The notes: generated by a model from the letters alone, not told the origin. A stretch of 64,000 bases of DNA from Pseudothermotoga elfii DSM 9442 = NBRC 107921 (GCF_000504085.1 NC_022792.1:1578001-1642000); one strand, 5' to 3'. Positions 37,238 to 47,348 are shown, numbered from the stretch's first letter. Made by a program: numbers and translations.

Positions 37238-37479
37238 AAAAATTTCAACAAAGATTCTGCAGTTCATCTCCATCTTCTGTGAGGATGAATAGCAGTTGAT
37301 GAATATCTGGTTCGGTATACAATAAAAGCAGGGCAGGAATAGCCCATTCACGCCTGTAGAGATTGGACCTCTACAATTGGAAACACAGCCCTGGTAGCAA
37401 GCCTGGCCAGTGAAACAGGAAACCTCCACCTCCTTAGGTGGATGGTAAAGCTGTGAAAATCTTTGTCAGTGAAATTTTT
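37238..37479. ncRNA. Putative structured RNA of unknown class
   Basis: This 242-base stretch between two convergent genes is closed by a long helix: 37238-37256 pairs with 37458-37479 as 10 plus 9 bp, with a CAG bulge. Inside are several hairpins: TTCATC/GATGAA (37263-37289), GGGC/GCCC (37331-37345), GTAGAG/CTCTAC (37356-37374), CCTG/CAGG (37402-37419) and TCCACCT/AGGTGGA (37425-37442). CACAGC (37384-37389) pairs with GCTGTG (37450-37455) around the last two. The transcribed strand cannot be decided; T runs occur at both ends. SRP, RNase P, tmRNA and common riboswitch signatures were not found. A 68-codon Cys-rich reading frame on the minus strand covers the same bases. Confidence 0.55.
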
Positions 37480-37508
37480 TGATATCAATTCAAAATTGTA
37501 AGCAAATA

Positions 37509-38954
37509 TTATTTGAACGCCAGCTTTTGCACTATGAATTTCAATTTTTCGCCGTTTTCAAAGTTCTGGATCAATTCATGCAACATATCTCCTTCAGCAC
37601 TGTTTATTGTATACTGAATAAAAGAAAGATCAATGTTTTCAAAAACAACAGAGGCATCATGTTGAACAGTATTTTTTATTATTTTCTCTTTCTCTTTTAG
37701 AACTCTCAAATCCTGCATTTTTCTGTTCTGCATAAATGTTCCACGCTTTGGGATAAATGGATTTGCAGAGATTTTTACTCTGTAGCCCATGCGCTTTGCT
37801 TTCCTGACGAACCATCCGATTTTCTTCAAATCAGACTCTTCTTCCTCGTCAAATCCATACATGAAATACATTTTAACTTCTCTGAAACCAGCCTCGGAAG
37901 CTACTACTAATGCGCTTTCTATCTGCTGGTCAGTGAAGTTCTTTCCAAGAATTTTCCTTATCTTTTCACTTGCAGATTCCGGAGCAATCGTGAAAGCATG
38001 TTGACTGCGCTTCAAGAAACTGACGAATCGCTTACTCAATCTGTCAAGCCTTAGAGAAGAAACAGACACTTTTATACTATTTTTTTCGAGCCAAGATAAC
38101 ATTTCTTCGAGCCACGGGTAATCTGTCACATTTGATGCAATCAATCCGACAGAACAGGTTTCTGTATGCATGATTAGCCTCTTTAAAGTTTCTATATTAA
38201 GAAACCTTGCCGGCTTTCTCAAAGCGCCCATCATGCAAAAATTACAATTCCATACACATCCACGTTCTATTTCGATGAGCAATCTATTTTTGAATTCTCC
38301 GTGCGAGAAAATAATCGGACTGGCTGGAATGGTAAGATTCAAATCGCTTATTTTTGAGATTTCTGACTCCTTTTTTCTTAAAACAGGCACAGATGCAAAA
38401 TGAAGCTCAGCCATTTTCTCAACCAATTTTTCGCGTGAAATATATTCGAGAACTGAGTCCAAATTTTCAACCATTGGTTCAAAATCACCGTGAAGAATCA
38501 CATCTGCAATAATATCAAACACAGGGAGTTTCGTATATGTCAAAGCGCCACCAAAAACTACCAGAGGGTCAAATGGTCTTCTATCTATATTTCGTATTGG
38601 AACAGATTTCTTTTTAAGGATTGAAATAATATTCAACAAATCGTTTTCAAAGTTCACCGCAAAAGCCCATATTGGAAACTCGTCGAGTGGTGTCAGAGAA
38701 TCTATAGAATAGAATTTAACGAAATCATCATGATAAAAGAATCTTTCACATCTAACATTTTCAATTTTATTGAACAGTTTCCAAACTATGTTAAATCCGA
38801 GACTTGAAGACAGGACATTATACGAATTTGGAAAAATTAGGGCAACCCTCAGGTCGCCCTTCAAATCAATTTTTTCAACATTCTTTTCACTCAGTTTAAA
38901 CTTTCTGACAATGTCAAACTCGCGAAAAGATTTACTATCACGTGGTCTTCTCAA
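37509..38954 (-). CDS. B12-binding-type radical SAM protein (uncharacterised)
   Basis: About 481 residues. The N-terminal 180 or so resemble a cobalamin-binding Rossmann domain (RVALIFPNSYNVLSSSLGFNIVWKL) without a DxHxxG motif. The radical SAM core has CVWNCNFC (C-x3-C-x2-C) in the middle, then FTIAPESASEKIRKILGKN, a motif of the elongator/methylthiotransferase-like HemN-B12 subgroup. The substrate is unknown. The TTG at 38954 lies six bases after CAGGAGGA and is preferred to the far upstream codon at 39026. It overlaps the thioesterase gene by 17 bases. Confidence 0.82.
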   Translation of the reverse strand: MRRPRDSKSFREFDIVRKFKLSEKNVEKIDLKGDLRVALIFPNSYNVLSSSLGFNIVWKLFNKIENVRCERFFYHDDFVKFYSIDSLTPLDEFPIWAFAVNFENDLLNIISILKKKSVPIRNIDRRPFDPLVVFGGALTYTKLPVFDIIADVILHGDFEPMVENLDSVLEYISREKLVEKMAELHFASVPVLRKKESEISKISDLNLTIPASPIIFSHGEFKNRLLIEIERGCVWNCNFCMMGALRKPARFLNIETLKRLIMHTETCSVGLIASNVTDYPWLEEMLSWLEKNSIKVSVSSLRLDRLSKRFVSFLKRSQHAFTIAPESASEKIRKILGKNFTDQQIESALVVASEAGFREVKMYFMYGFDEEEESDLKKIGWFVRKAKRMGYRVKISANPFIPKRGTFMQNRKMQDLRVLKEKEKIIKNTVQHDASVVFENIDLSFIQYTINSAEGDMLHELIQNFENGEKLKFIVQKLAFK

Positions 38955-39339
38955 TAGAAATCCTCCTGAGGTAGTTTCTTGACACAACTGCTCTGACAAA
39001 CTCCATTTCCAGGACCTTTGATTCACCTTTCATAATAACTCCCCGCATCTTTATTCTGTTATCCTGTATGTCAATCACTTTCACGCCAACTGCAAGTCGT
39101 TCTGAGACGTGAACTGGTGAAATATGTCTTACATCTGCAGCTATAACAACAGACACCTCGTTTTCATCGAGAAATGGTTGAATCATTTCATAAGCAACAT
39201 GAAACACTAAAGCACTAAGTCCAGAAGTACTGGCATAAGAAAACATTGCCATCTCCTGATCTTCATTCCACAGGCAGGATTCGTCAACAACTCTTTCAAC
39301 TGTCTTGCTCTGACCCCGCAGCAGCTCTAAGTTTGTCAT
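38938..39339 (-). CDS. Hotdog-fold acyl-CoA thioesterase-like protein
   Basis: 133 residues with a single hotdog domain: YASTSGLSALVFHVAYEMIQPFLDENEVSVV, then AADVRHISPVHVSERLAVGVKV, similar to the fluoroacetyl-CoA thioesterase FlK group. The substrate cannot be assigned. It overlaps the 3' end of ftsH by 44 bases and the next gene by 17, so these genes are tightly coupled in one transcript. Confidence 0.75.
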   Translation of the reverse strand: MTNLELLRGQSKTVERVVDESCLWNEDQEMAMFSYASTSGLSALVFHVAYEMIQPFLDENEVSVVIAADVRHISPVHVSERLAVGVKVIDIQDNRIKMRGVIMKGESKVLEMEFVRAVVSRNYLRRISIEKTT

Positions 39340-41176
39340 GGTTCACCATCTCCTCGCCAAGTTCAGTTTTGAGGATTTTTCTCAATTCTTCACCTTCAAG
39401 CACTTCTCTTTCAAGTAAGAGCTCTACCAGCTCATCAAGTTGTTTATGATATTTTGTGAGTATCTCCTTGGCTCTATCGTAGCTTTCCGTAACAATTTTT
39501 CTAACTTCCTCATCTATCTCACTTGCAACTTCTTCACTATAATTGCGCATCCTTGTCAGTTCTTTTCCAAGAAATATTTCCTGTTCGGTCTTTCCCCATG
39601 AAAGCGGACCAAGTTTATCACTCATGCCAAATTGGCAAACCATTCTTCTTGCGAGTTCTGTCGCTCTTTCAATATCTGAAGCTGCTCCAGTTGTGACCTC
39701 TTGAAAGATCAATTCCTCCGCAGCTCGGCCACCAAGTAAACCTGTTATCTGATCAAGCAACTCCTGCTTAGTAACAAGATATCGATCTTCAGCCGGTAAT
39801 TGAAGTGTATAACCCAGAGCACGATAACCCCTAGGAATGATAGATATTCTATGGACTGGATCAGCATTCGGCAACAAGCTCGAAACAATTGCATGACCAA
39901 CTTCGTGGTAAGCAACTATCCTTTTTTCTCTGGGACTTATAACCCGAGATTTTCTCGCTGGACCAGCGATAACTCTATCTATTGCCTCTTCAAAATCCTC
40001 CATCTTTATTTTATCTCTTCCATTTCTTGCTGCGAGCAAAGCTGCTTCGTTAACCAGATTCTCAAGATCTGCTCCCACAAAACCTGTTGTTCTCTGTGCA
40101 AGAACTCTTATATCCACATCTTCAGCAATAGGTTTATTTCTCGCGTGAATTTTCAGAATCTCTTCTCTTCCTCTGACATCCGGAGTATCAAGCACAACTT
40201 TCTTATCGAATCTCCCAGGTCTGAGCAAAGCCGGATCGAGTATATCCGGTCTGTTTGTCGCAGCCATAACTACTATACCCTGCCGAACATCAAAGCCATC
40301 CATTTCAACTAAAAGCTGGTTAAGAGTTTGTTCCCTCTCATCATGTCCTCCGCCAAGTCCAGCGCCCCTGTGTCTACCAACTGCATCTATTTCGTCTATA
40401 AAAACTATGCAGGGAGCATTTGCTTTTGCCTGGTTGAACAGATCCCTCACGCGTGCAGCGCCAACACCGACGAATAATTCGACAAAATCAGAACCACTTA
40501 TGTGAAAAAACGGTACATTTGCTTCACCGGCAACTGCCCTTGCAAGTAGAGTTTTTCCGGTACCAGGGGGCCCAACAAGCAAAATTCCCTTTGGCATTCG
40601 GGCGCCAATTTTTGAAAATCTACCCGGATCTTTCAGAAACAAAACTGTTTCCTTCAATTCTTCAACCGCTTCATCTACCCCGGCTACATCTTTGAAAGTT
40701 ACACGTGCCTGACCAGGTCTGTTCATCTGAGCCCTGCTTTTCGTGAAGGTGAAAGCCTGATTGTTTCTGCCCGAAATAGTTCTCATCATGAAGAAGAACA
40801 TAAACAGAAGAAAACCTATGAATATGACATTTCCTATAACATTCACCCAGAAAGAACTGCTCACACCCTTTTCACCAGTTACTCTCACACCCTTTTCACT
40901 GAGAACTTTTATGGTTTCTGAATCCTGCATAAACCACGGTGCGTATATTTCATAATATTCTCCTCTTTTTGTCGTTACTCTGAGTATTCCATCGTCTCTC
41001 ACAACAACTTCTGCTATTCTGGTTGGTTCTTCATAAGCCATCTGAATAAAATCGCTGAAGCTCATCTTTGAAGGTGCTGATGTGTCAAAATAAAAAGATC
41101 GAACCAGCCAAAATAATGACAGGATAACAAGTGCAGCAAATATCAAAGATATATAATTTGGTCGATTTCCATTCAA
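39296..41176 (-). CDS. ftsH: ATP-dependent zinc metalloprotease FtsH
   Basis: Membrane-anchored AAA+ protease for quality control. Two N-terminal transmembrane helices (residues 9-28 and about 112-133) flank an extracytoplasmic domain. Walker A is GPPGTGKT at 202-209, Walker [12 protein letters not shown], and the zinc site H424-E425-x2-H428 reads HEVGH instead of the common HEAGH. The 626-residue length is normal. Its start overlaps the tilS stop by four bases, a common gene pairing. Confidence 0.97.
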   Translation of the reverse strand: MNGNRPNYISLIFAALVILSLFWLVRSFYFDTSAPSKMSFSDFIQMAYEEPTRIAEVVVRDDGILRVTTKRGEYYEIYAPWFMQDSETIKVLSEKGVRVTGEKGVSSSFWVNVIGNVIFIGFLLFMFFFMMRTISGRNNQAFTFTKSRAQMNRPGQARVTFKDVAGVDEAVEELKETVLFLKDPGRFSKIGARMPKGILLVGPPGTGKTLLARAVAGEANVPFFHISGSDFVELFVGVGAARVRDLFNQAKANAPCIVFIDEIDAVGRHRGAGLGGGHDEREQTLNQLLVEMDGFDVRQGIVVMAATNRPDILDPALLRPGRFDKKVVLDTPDVRGREEILKIHARNKPIAEDVDIRVLAQRTTGFVGADLENLVNEAALLAARNGRDKIKMEDFEEAIDRVIAGPARKSRVISPREKRIVAYHEVGHAIVSSLLPNADPVHRISIIPRGYRALGYTLQLPAEDRYLVTKQELLDQITGLLGGRAAEELIFQEVTTGAASDIERATELARRMVCQFGMSDKLGPLSWGKTEQEIFLGKELTRMRNYSEEVASEIDEEVRKIVTESYDRAKEILTKYHKQLDELVELLLEREVLEGEELRKILKTELGEEMVNHDKLRAAAGSEQDS

Positions 41177-42516
41177 ACCATTTTCCTCCTTTCGTCCTTT
41201 CTCAATTCAAGTATACAACTGTATGGATTTTGCAGCAAATTTAAAACAAGAGAATCTTCTTTCCTTTCTTTGAAGCATCTGTCTACGTATACATATGGAA
41301 CCCAGATTATTCGATCTATAGTACACACAACTGGCATTTCATCTCTCAAAAATGCAGGGATTTTCGAATCAATCATCATATCTTTCATTTTTACACCTGC
41401 TATTTTTTCACCAGCTTTTCTTTTCCTGATACAGACACCTCCTTGATCATGAATAAAAACATACTCATTTGATTTTACCTCACTGGAAAGCTCAAAAGTC
41501 CAGTCATTGAATTTGTAAACACCTGGTTTGCCTACTTTCAAGATATTCATAAATTTGCACTTTTTTTCAATGCTGAAAAAATCGAAACCTTTTTTAATCG
41601 CTATATCTTCAGATAAATCAATACTCCACGAATTTTCATTAAGCTTGGAAACTACAAGCTGTATTTGCCTGTAGTTCAAATCAACATTCATTTGACCAGC
41701 ACAATATTTCACCAGTTCAATTATCTCGAATTCATCCATATCTTTTGAGTCGAAAATTATTCGCTTTCCACATCTGAATATTCTCTCAGAATACTTTTTG
41801 ATAAGCCTTTTCACATGATTTTCGAGCATCATACCAGAAAAATGCACCTGTGAAAATGCATTTTCAAGATCGCTGTTAAGCAACTTTAAAGCTGGAACAA
41901 TGCGGTGTCTTATATAATTTCTACTGTATTTGAGGTTAAAATTGGTTTCATCTTGCACATATGGAATATTGTTTCTCTTTATGTATGCCTCTATTTGCTC
42001 CCTTTTAAAATATAAAAGTGGTCTTATTTTGTTTTCATCTTTAAGTTTCATACACACAATTCCAGACAGGCCCGTACCTCGAACAATTCTGTAGAGAATA
42101 GTTTCAACCAGATCATTCAAATTATGCGCCAGCGCAATCAAATCTATCCCATTTTCATGGGCAATCCTGTTTAAGAACGTATATCTCGCAGCTCTTGCCC
42201 CCTCTTCGATTCCTATTTTCCTATCTGCACAAAATTTTGGCACATCAAAGCGTTCAACAAAGATTTTAACTCCTGCTTTTTTACAATAAGAATAAACAAA
42301 TTGCTCATCTCTGATAGCGTTTTCTCTTATCATATGGTTCAAATGAGCTGCGAATATTTCGCAGTTGAGCTTTTGTCGAAGTTTCAGTAAGATGTTCAGG
42401 AGGCTCATCGAATCCATTCCGCCAGAGAGGGCAACCAATACTTTGTGGCCGGGAAAGATCAGATGATGAGTCTGAATGGTCTTCAACACACTAAATTCAA
42501 ATTCATCGAGAGGCAC
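41173..42516 (-). CDS. tilS: tRNA(Ile)-lysidine synthase
   Basis: Modifies C34 of the CAU-anticodon tRNA-Ile2 to lysidine so that it reads AUA. The PP-loop is SGGMDS at residues 31-36. The N-terminal N-type ATP pyrophosphatase domain is followed by the TilS middle and C-terminal domains. The start is GTG with AAGGTG five bases upstream. It lies just downstream of a tRNA-Thr gene. A CAU tRNA that could be its substrate is at 47575. Confidence 0.93.
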   Translation of the reverse strand: MPLDEFEFSVLKTIQTHHLIFPGHKVLVALSGGMDSMSLLNILLKLRQKLNCEIFAAHLNHMIRENAIRDEQFVYSYCKKAGVKIFVERFDVPKFCADRKIGIEEGARAARYTFLNRIAHENGIDLIALAHNLNDLVETILYRIVRGTGLSGIVCMKLKDENKIRPLLYFKREQIEAYIKRNNIPYVQDETNFNLKYSRNYIRHRIVPALKLLNSDLENAFSQVHFSGMMLENHVKRLIKKYSERIFRCGKRIIFDSKDMDEFEIIELVKYCAGQMNVDLNYRQIQLVVSKLNENSWSIDLSEDIAIKKGFDFFSIEKKCKFMNILKVGKPGVYKFNDWTFELSSEVKSNEYVFIHDQGGVCIRKRKAGEKIAGVKMKDMMIDSKIPAFLRDEMPVVCTIDRIIWVPYVYVDRCFKERKEDSLVLNLLQNPYSCILELRKDERRKMV

Positions 42517-42542
42517 GACAGCACCTTCTAAATCCAGATATC

Positions 42543-42618
42543 TGGAGCCAGCGAAGGGACTCGAACCCCCAACCTACGCATTACGAATGCGCCGCTCTGC
42601 CGGTTGAGCTACGCTGGC
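42543..42618 (-). tRNA. tRNA-Thr (anticodon CGT)
   Basis: Complete cloverleaf on the minus strand: acceptor GCCAGCG/CGCTGGC, D stem GCTC/GAGC, anticodon loop TTCGTAA with anticodon CGT reading ACG, T loop TTCGAGT, discriminator T and an encoded CCA. Length 76 bases. Confidence 0.95.
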
Positions 42619-42638
42619 TCGCCAATTTCCACAATGAC

Positions 42639-42667
42639 ATTATACAAACACAGTGCCAAAAAATCAA
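42639..42667 (-). promoter_or_regulatory. Promoter of tRNA-Thr
   Basis: Minus-strand TTGATT and TATAAT are separated by 17 bases, ending about 20 bases before the mature tRNA 5' end. Confidence 0.7.
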
Positions 42668-42751
42668 GTATTGATCTTTCACTCCAGAAATAATGTACTG
42701 AACGAAAAGATGTTGTTGATATATACTCTTAATAAAGACGGAGGTGAAATA

Positions 42752-44500
42752 ATGAATACCTTGAGGGTTGGATTGGCTCAGATCAACTCTACTGTGGGTG
42801 ATATAGAGGGAAATGTTGAGAAAATCCTTGAAAAACTCGAACTGGCTCAGCAATTTTCAGTAGATGTTGTTGCCTTCCCCGAGCTTGTCATAACAGGTTA
42901 TCCACCAGAAGACTTACTTTTCAAAAGACATTTCATAGATCAGAACAAAAAAGCACTGGAAAAAATAGCAAAGTACGTTCCAAAATCCATGATAGCCGTC
43001 GTAGGCTTTGTAGATGAAAACAGCGATATTTTTAACGCCGCTGCTGTGCTTAATAATGGTAGTATTGTTGCAGTATATCGAAAAAATTATCTACCAAATT
43101 ATGGTGTTTTCGACGAATTCCGGTATTTTCAACATGGTGACAAAGCTTTAGTGATATCTTTTTGCAATGCTCGCATCGGCGTGACCATCTGCGAAGATAT
43201 ATGGTATCCGGGTGGACCAGCTCGAATAGAGGCCCTGCTTGGTGATGCTCATCTGTTGTTGAATATTTCATCTTCACCATATCATTCTGGAAAACTTTCT
43301 TGGAAAGAAAGAATGCTTGCTGTGCGTGCCAATGATAACCTTGCTGCTATCGCATATGTCAACCTTGTTGGTGGACAGGATGAACTTATTTTCGATGGAG
43401 CAAGCTTAATAGTAAATGAACAGGGAGAAATCATATCAAGGGCAAAGCAATTTGAGGAAGATTTCTTAATCGGTGATATCGATCTGGTTGGTATCGAAAG
43501 ATCAAGGCTCCATGATCCAAGAAGGAGACAGGACAAGCGCGTTTGGTCTCAAGAAATTGCCAAACTCAACATAGTAAATATACCATTTGAACCGATTGAA
43601 AATAAACCTGATATCAAAAGCCGCATCGAGAATCCCTTACCAAGAGTTGCTGAAGTTTATCACGCTCTGGTCCTTGGAACCAGAGACTATCTCAAAAAAA
43701 ATGGCATAAAAAATGTTGTGATTGGTTTAAGCGGAGGCATTGACAGCGCTCTAACTTGTTGTATAGCTGTTGATGCCCTGGGGCCAGATCATGTTACAGG
43801 CGTTTCTATGCCGGGTCCATATTCATCCACACACAGCCTCGAGGATGCCGAGCTTCTTGCAAAAAACCTTAACATACGCTATCTTGTTATACCCATAAAT
43901 GAAATTTACGAAACTTTCCTGAAATCCTTGAAGCCAGTTTTCGGTGATTTACCTTTCGATGTGGCCGAAGAGAATATACAAGCTCGCATTCGAGGTGTAA
44001 TATTGATGGCATTATCCAACAAATTTGGATGGCTTGTATTGACAACTGGTAACAAAAGTGAAAGCAGCACAGGCTACTGCACGCTCTATGGAGATACAGC
44101 AGGGGGTTTTGCGGTTTTAAAAGATGTTTATAAAACTCTTGTTTACGAGTTATCTGAATATGTTAATCAGAAAGCCCAGAAAGAAATTATTCCGCAAAGA
44201 GTTTTTGAAAAACCGCCAAGCGCTGAACTCAGATTTGGGCAGGTGGATCAGGACAAATTGCCACCATATCCGCTGCTTGATTCAATCTTAAAAGCGTATG
44301 TTGAAGACGATCGAAGTGTTTCGGAAATTGTACCAGCAGGATATGACGAGACGACTGTGAGAAAGGTAGCCTGGATGGTCGACAGCAGTGAATACAAACG
44401 AAGGCAATTAGCACCCGGACCAAAAATAACTTACAGAGCTTTTGGAAAAGACCGGCGATTACCGATAACAAACCAGTTCCGCGAATGGGAGGACAAATAA
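42752..44500 (+). CDS. nadE: Glutamine-dependent NAD+ synthetase
   Basis: Amidates nicotinate adenine dinucleotide. The N-terminal nitrilase-type glutaminase has the Glu (AFPELVITGYPPEDL), Lys (YRKNYLPNYGVFDEFRYF) and Cys (VTICEDIWYPGG) triad. The C-terminal synthetase carries the PP-loop GLSGGIDSAL and the KSESSTGYCTLYGD region. About 582 residues. The ATG at 42752 has GGAGGTGAAAT upstream; the in-frame codon at 42653 would add 33 non-conserved residues and is rejected. Confidence 0.96.
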   Translation: MNTLRVGLAQINSTVGDIEGNVEKILEKLELAQQFSVDVVAFPELVITGYPPEDLLFKRHFIDQNKKALEKIAKYVPKSMIAVVGFVDENSDIFNAAAVLNNGSIVAVYRKNYLPNYGVFDEFRYFQHGDKALVISFCNARIGVTICEDIWYPGGPARIEALLGDAHLLLNISSSPYHSGKLSWKERMLAVRANDNLAAIAYVNLVGGQDELIFDGASLIVNEQGEIISRAKQFEEDFLIGDIDLVGIERSRLHDPRRRQDKRVWSQEIAKLNIVNIPFEPIENKPDIKSRIENPLPRVAEVYHALVLGTRDYLKKNGIKNVVIGLSGGIDSALTCCIAVDALGPDHVTGVSMPGPYSSTHSLEDAELLAKNLNIRYLVIPINEIYETFLKSLKPVFGDLPFDVAEENIQARIRGVILMALSNKFGWLVLTTGNKSESSTGYCTLYGDTAGGFAVLKDVYKTLVYELSEYVNQKAQKEIIPQRVFEKPPSAELRFGQVDQDKLPPYPLLDSILKAYVEDDRSVSEIVPAGYDETTVRKVAWMVDSSEYKRRQLAPGPKITYRAFGKDRRLPITNQFREWEDK

Positions 44501-44527
44501 GGGCGACAGAGGTCGCCCTATTGTTTT
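44501..44527 (+). terminator. Terminator of nadE
   Basis: GGGCGAC-AGAG-GTCGCCC (7-bp GC stem) directly after the stop, followed by TATTGTTTT. The opposite strand also has a TTATTT tract, so it may serve the convergent tldE gene as well. Confidence 0.85.
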
Positions 44528-45857
44528 AAGCCGTTTTGGAAGTAAAGTTGAAATTTCTTACTTTCATGAAAGGAGCAACTGCCGGGAAATACTCCCCGCT
44601 TGTTGATTCTATTTGCTTTGATATTGCCTCAATGTTTTGAGTAAACTCAAAGAATTTGACGTTAAATCTCATGTTTTTAACAGCCCTGGTAAGCTGCCCA
44701 TTTTCTATGAGGAATGTCCCATCTCTTGTCATTCCAGTGAACATGGCTTCATACGGATCCACAACGTTCATATAATGGAATCTGTTTATGTATATTCCTT
44801 CTTTCGTTTGCGCAATCATATCTTCCAGCGAACTGTCACCACCCTCAACAACAAGATTAACTGGCATGGCAAAATCCATATCTTCAAGTGAAATCGTGTG
44901 CCCTGTAGGGCTTTTGCCGAATCTCAGAGCAGCCCCATGTGAATAAAACACATTCTTGAAAATACCATTTTCAATAACAGGTGTCTTTTCTCTCTTTTTG
45001 CCACACAGATCATACGCAAATGGTATTTGTACAGGATGAAAAGGATCATCGTAAACATTCAAATCATCTGGACCAATCTTCTGCCCCAGAAATCTTGTTG
45101 ATGGACTCATTTTAAGTTCGTGCATATACCCATTTGTGCACACATAGGAGAAATAAAAGAAAAGATCAGCCACCGCTTCAGGGCCAAGTATAACCGTATA
45201 AAGCCCTGGTTCAATCTCAATGGATTCACCAGACATCTTTGCAAACTCAACCGCTCTCTGAGCCTTTTTTTCAACATCGAGATCGGCAATATTTTTTGCC
45301 GAAGAAGAAACGTATCCACTAGCAGAATCTTTTACAGCTACAAAATTAAAACTAAAACTTGAGTAAGCATGATAGATAAACATCCCATTCGAAGATATGA
45401 CCGAATTTTCCGTTACATTGTCACTCACATAGCCAAAAGCTTGAATATCTTCACCGCAAGCATGAAGAATTTTATCAAAGATAGAAGCCCGCATTTCGGG
45501 AGAAAAGTTTTTTGCATCTTCTGTAACATTGTCTAATGGATAACCTATCGTTGGCTCCGGGAGCTTAAATTGATAATCCAGAGGCGTTGAACTTTCAAGC
45601 ATTCCTTGAAGTTTTTCTTTGATAGATCTCAAGCCTGATGTGGTTAAATCGTTGCTTGTGGCAATCGCAACTTTATTATCTTTTGTGGCAAGGACGCTCA
45701 CATTATTCTTTCTTTCAAAAACATTCTGATGGATTCTACTGTTTGCAAATCTGGTCAGAGCCGACTCGACATTCGAAATGACAGCAAGAAATTTAATATC
45801 GACAAAATGTTCATTCATCAATCTAAAGAAATTTCTGTAAAAATTTTCCCCTCTCAT
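44526..45857 (-). CDS. tldE: TldE/PmbA-type subunit of the TldD-TldE protease
   Basis: 443 residues of the modulator-of-gyrase family. It lacks the HExxxH zinc motif of its partner but has the family ends (YTVILGPEAVADLFFYFS, SGEYFPAVAPFMKVRNF). TldE pairs with TldD to degrade unfolded or flexible peptides and is known to mature some ribosomal peptides. It overlaps tldD by four bases (ATGA), which fits a heterodimer made in equal amounts. Confidence 0.9.
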   Translation of the reverse strand: MRGENFYRNFFRLMNEHFVDIKFLAVISNVESALTRFANSRIHQNVFERKNNVSVLATKDNKVAIATSNDLTTSGLRSIKEKLQGMLESSTPLDYQFKLPEPTIGYPLDNVTEDAKNFSPEMRASIFDKILHACGEDIQAFGYVSDNVTENSVISSNGMFIYHAYSSFSFNFVAVKDSASGYVSSSAKNIADLDVEKKAQRAVEFAKMSGESIEIEPGLYTVILGPEAVADLFFYFSYVCTNGYMHELKMSPSTRFLGQKIGPDDLNVYDDPFHPVQIPFAYDLCGKKREKTPVIENGIFKNVFYSHGAALRFGKSPTGHTISLEDMDFAMPVNLVVEGGDSSLEDMIAQTKEGIYINRFHYMNVVDPYEAMFTGMTRDGTFLIENGQLTRAVKNMRFNVKFFEFTQNIEAISKQIESTSGEYFPAVAPFMKVRNFNFTSKTA

Positions 45858-47299
45858 TTTCGAACACCTACCTTTATTTTTCTAAATCTTGCAGGCGATG
45901 TTCCGTGGCCAACATGCATAACCTGCATTGGTTGACCTTTACCGCAATTTGGTACACCCCAAACGTGCCAAAAATCCTCATTGGCCACTCCGTCGCATTT
46001 ATTCCAGAACTGCGGCGTTATATCGTAATATACTGGATTTTTGAAAATTCTCCCGGTAAGCTTACCCGATTTTATTTCATAGGCAATTTCTGTAGCAAAT
46101 TGAAAATTCAATCTCAGATCATCTATCGACCAGCTTTTGTTTGTATCCAGCAGAAATCCATAATCAATACCGGAAATGAGTTCTTCCAGCGTGTATTTTC
46201 CTGGCATCAGATTTATATTTGTCATCCTTATTATAGGTAAATGAGACCAGCTATCAGCTCTTGCTGCACCGTTAGATCTCAATCCTATCTCTGCCGCAGT
46301 CTGTCTATCCATCAAATAACCAACAAAAAGCCCATTTTTCACTATATATGATCTCTGTGCTTCAACACCCTCATCATCATAACCGAAACTACCAAGTCCA
46401 CCTGGAATAGTTGCATCAGCAGTAATTGTGACATAATCACTACCATACCTCAGTTTATTCAATTTCTCAAGGCTCAGAAAACTCCCGCCAGCAAAACTCA
46501 ACTCTGAACCCATGACTCTGTCAAGCTCTACAGGGTGGCCACAGGATTCATGTACCTGCAGGGCAAGCTGATTTCCGCTGATCACCACGTCATATTCCCC
46601 CGGCTCTATCTCCGGCGCATTCACAAGTTCGACAGCTTCACGGGCAATCTTTGGTGCATGTTCAATCAAATTCATTTTCTGTATAAACTCCCAGCCTTTT
46701 GTTGAATGATCTCCACCAAAGCTTGTTGGATACGACCTTGCTTGAAAACCTCCTTCGCCTATTGCCTGGGCAGAAATACCTGCTCCGGAAATAACTATCT
46801 CCTGTTCAATTACAGAACCTTCGCTACTCACGAACAATTTCCTGATCTTCTTGAAAAACATTGATCCCGTCGCCCTAATCACGCCTTCAATTTCTTTCGC
46901 TTTTAAGGTGGCATGCCTGAGAAGTTCAATTTTCTCTTTTTCAGAAATTTCAAAAGGATCTTTCTCATAAGGAGATCTAAATTTATCTTTGTGCACAGGT
47001 TCCTCGGCAAGCTTTACCTCTTTATTAGCGCGTTTGTTCGAAGCTTCGGCTATTTCCAAAGCTTCATCCGCTATTCGCTCGAGCGCAGAATCTCCTCGCT
47101 CATCAGTAGCAGCGAATCCCCATCCGTTTTTTAGTAGTGCTTTAACACCTGTTCCTGCGCTGAAATTGTTAGTCAATGTTTTCAGAGTTCCATTTTCAAC
47201 AAAAATTTCCTGCTGAAGATGCTCTTCATACCTTGCATCCGCATATCTCGCCCCCTTGTTTGTGAGATATTGCAGAATTTTCTGTAGTTTTTCTTGCAC
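45854..47299 (-). CDS. tldD: TldD metalloprotease subunit
   Basis: Catalytic subunit of the TldD-TldE protease. The zinc motif HESCGH (H250, E251, H255) is intact, followed by PVELDRVMGSE. The 481-residue length is normal. GTG start with GGAGGGAGG upstream. No obvious peptide precursor or modification enzyme lies next to it, so a housekeeping proteolytic role is likely. Confidence 0.93.
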   Translation of the reverse strand: MQEKLQKILQYLTNKGARYADARYEEHLQQEIFVENGTLKTLTNNFSAGTGVKALLKNGWGFAATDERGDSALERIADEALEIAEASNKRANKEVKLAEEPVHKDKFRSPYEKDPFEISEKEKIELLRHATLKAKEIEGVIRATGSMFFKKIRKLFVSSEGSVIEQEIVISGAGISAQAIGEGGFQARSYPTSFGGDHSTKGWEFIQKMNLIEHAPKIAREAVELVNAPEIEPGEYDVVISGNQLALQVHESCGHPVELDRVMGSELSFAGGSFLSLEKLNKLRYGSDYVTITADATIPGGLGSFGYDDEGVEAQRSYIVKNGLFVGYLMDRQTAAEIGLRSNGAARADSWSHLPIIRMTNINLMPGKYTLEELISGIDYGFLLDTNKSWSIDDLRLNFQFATEIAYEIKSGKLTGRIFKNPVYYDITPQFWNKCDGVANEDFWHVWGVPNCGKGQPMQVMHVGHGTSPARFRKIKVGVRK

Positions 47300-47325
47300 A
47301 ATCTAACCTCCCTCCGTAAACTGAA

Positions 47326-47348
47326 GAGCAGGGATTTATTCCCTGCTC
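47326..47348. terminator. Hairpin at the 3' end of the small protein gene
   Basis: GAGCAGGGA-TTTAT-TCCCTGCTC is a perfect 9-bp stem overlapping the stop region of the minus-strand small ORF. The T run (TTTT) follows on the plus strand; on the minus strand the tract is weak. Confidence 0.55.

Noticed and set aside
37425-37442. TCCACCT-CCTT-AGGTGGA hairpin as a possible CRISPR repeat or cas-associated element
   Set aside because: It occurs once, without spacers or cas genes; better explained as one stem of the putative RNA.
37238-37479. Assignment of the structured region to SRP RNA, RNase P RNA, tmRNA, 6S RNA or a cobalamin/c-di-GMP/TPP riboswitch
   Set aside because: None of the conserved core motifs of these classes was found on either strand, and the multibranched form does not fit 6S RNA.
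44526-47299. TldD/TldE as maturation protease of a local ribosomal peptide cluster
   Set aside because: No precursor peptide with leader, YcaO-like or radical SAM modification gene is adjacent; the pair is common as housekeeping genes.
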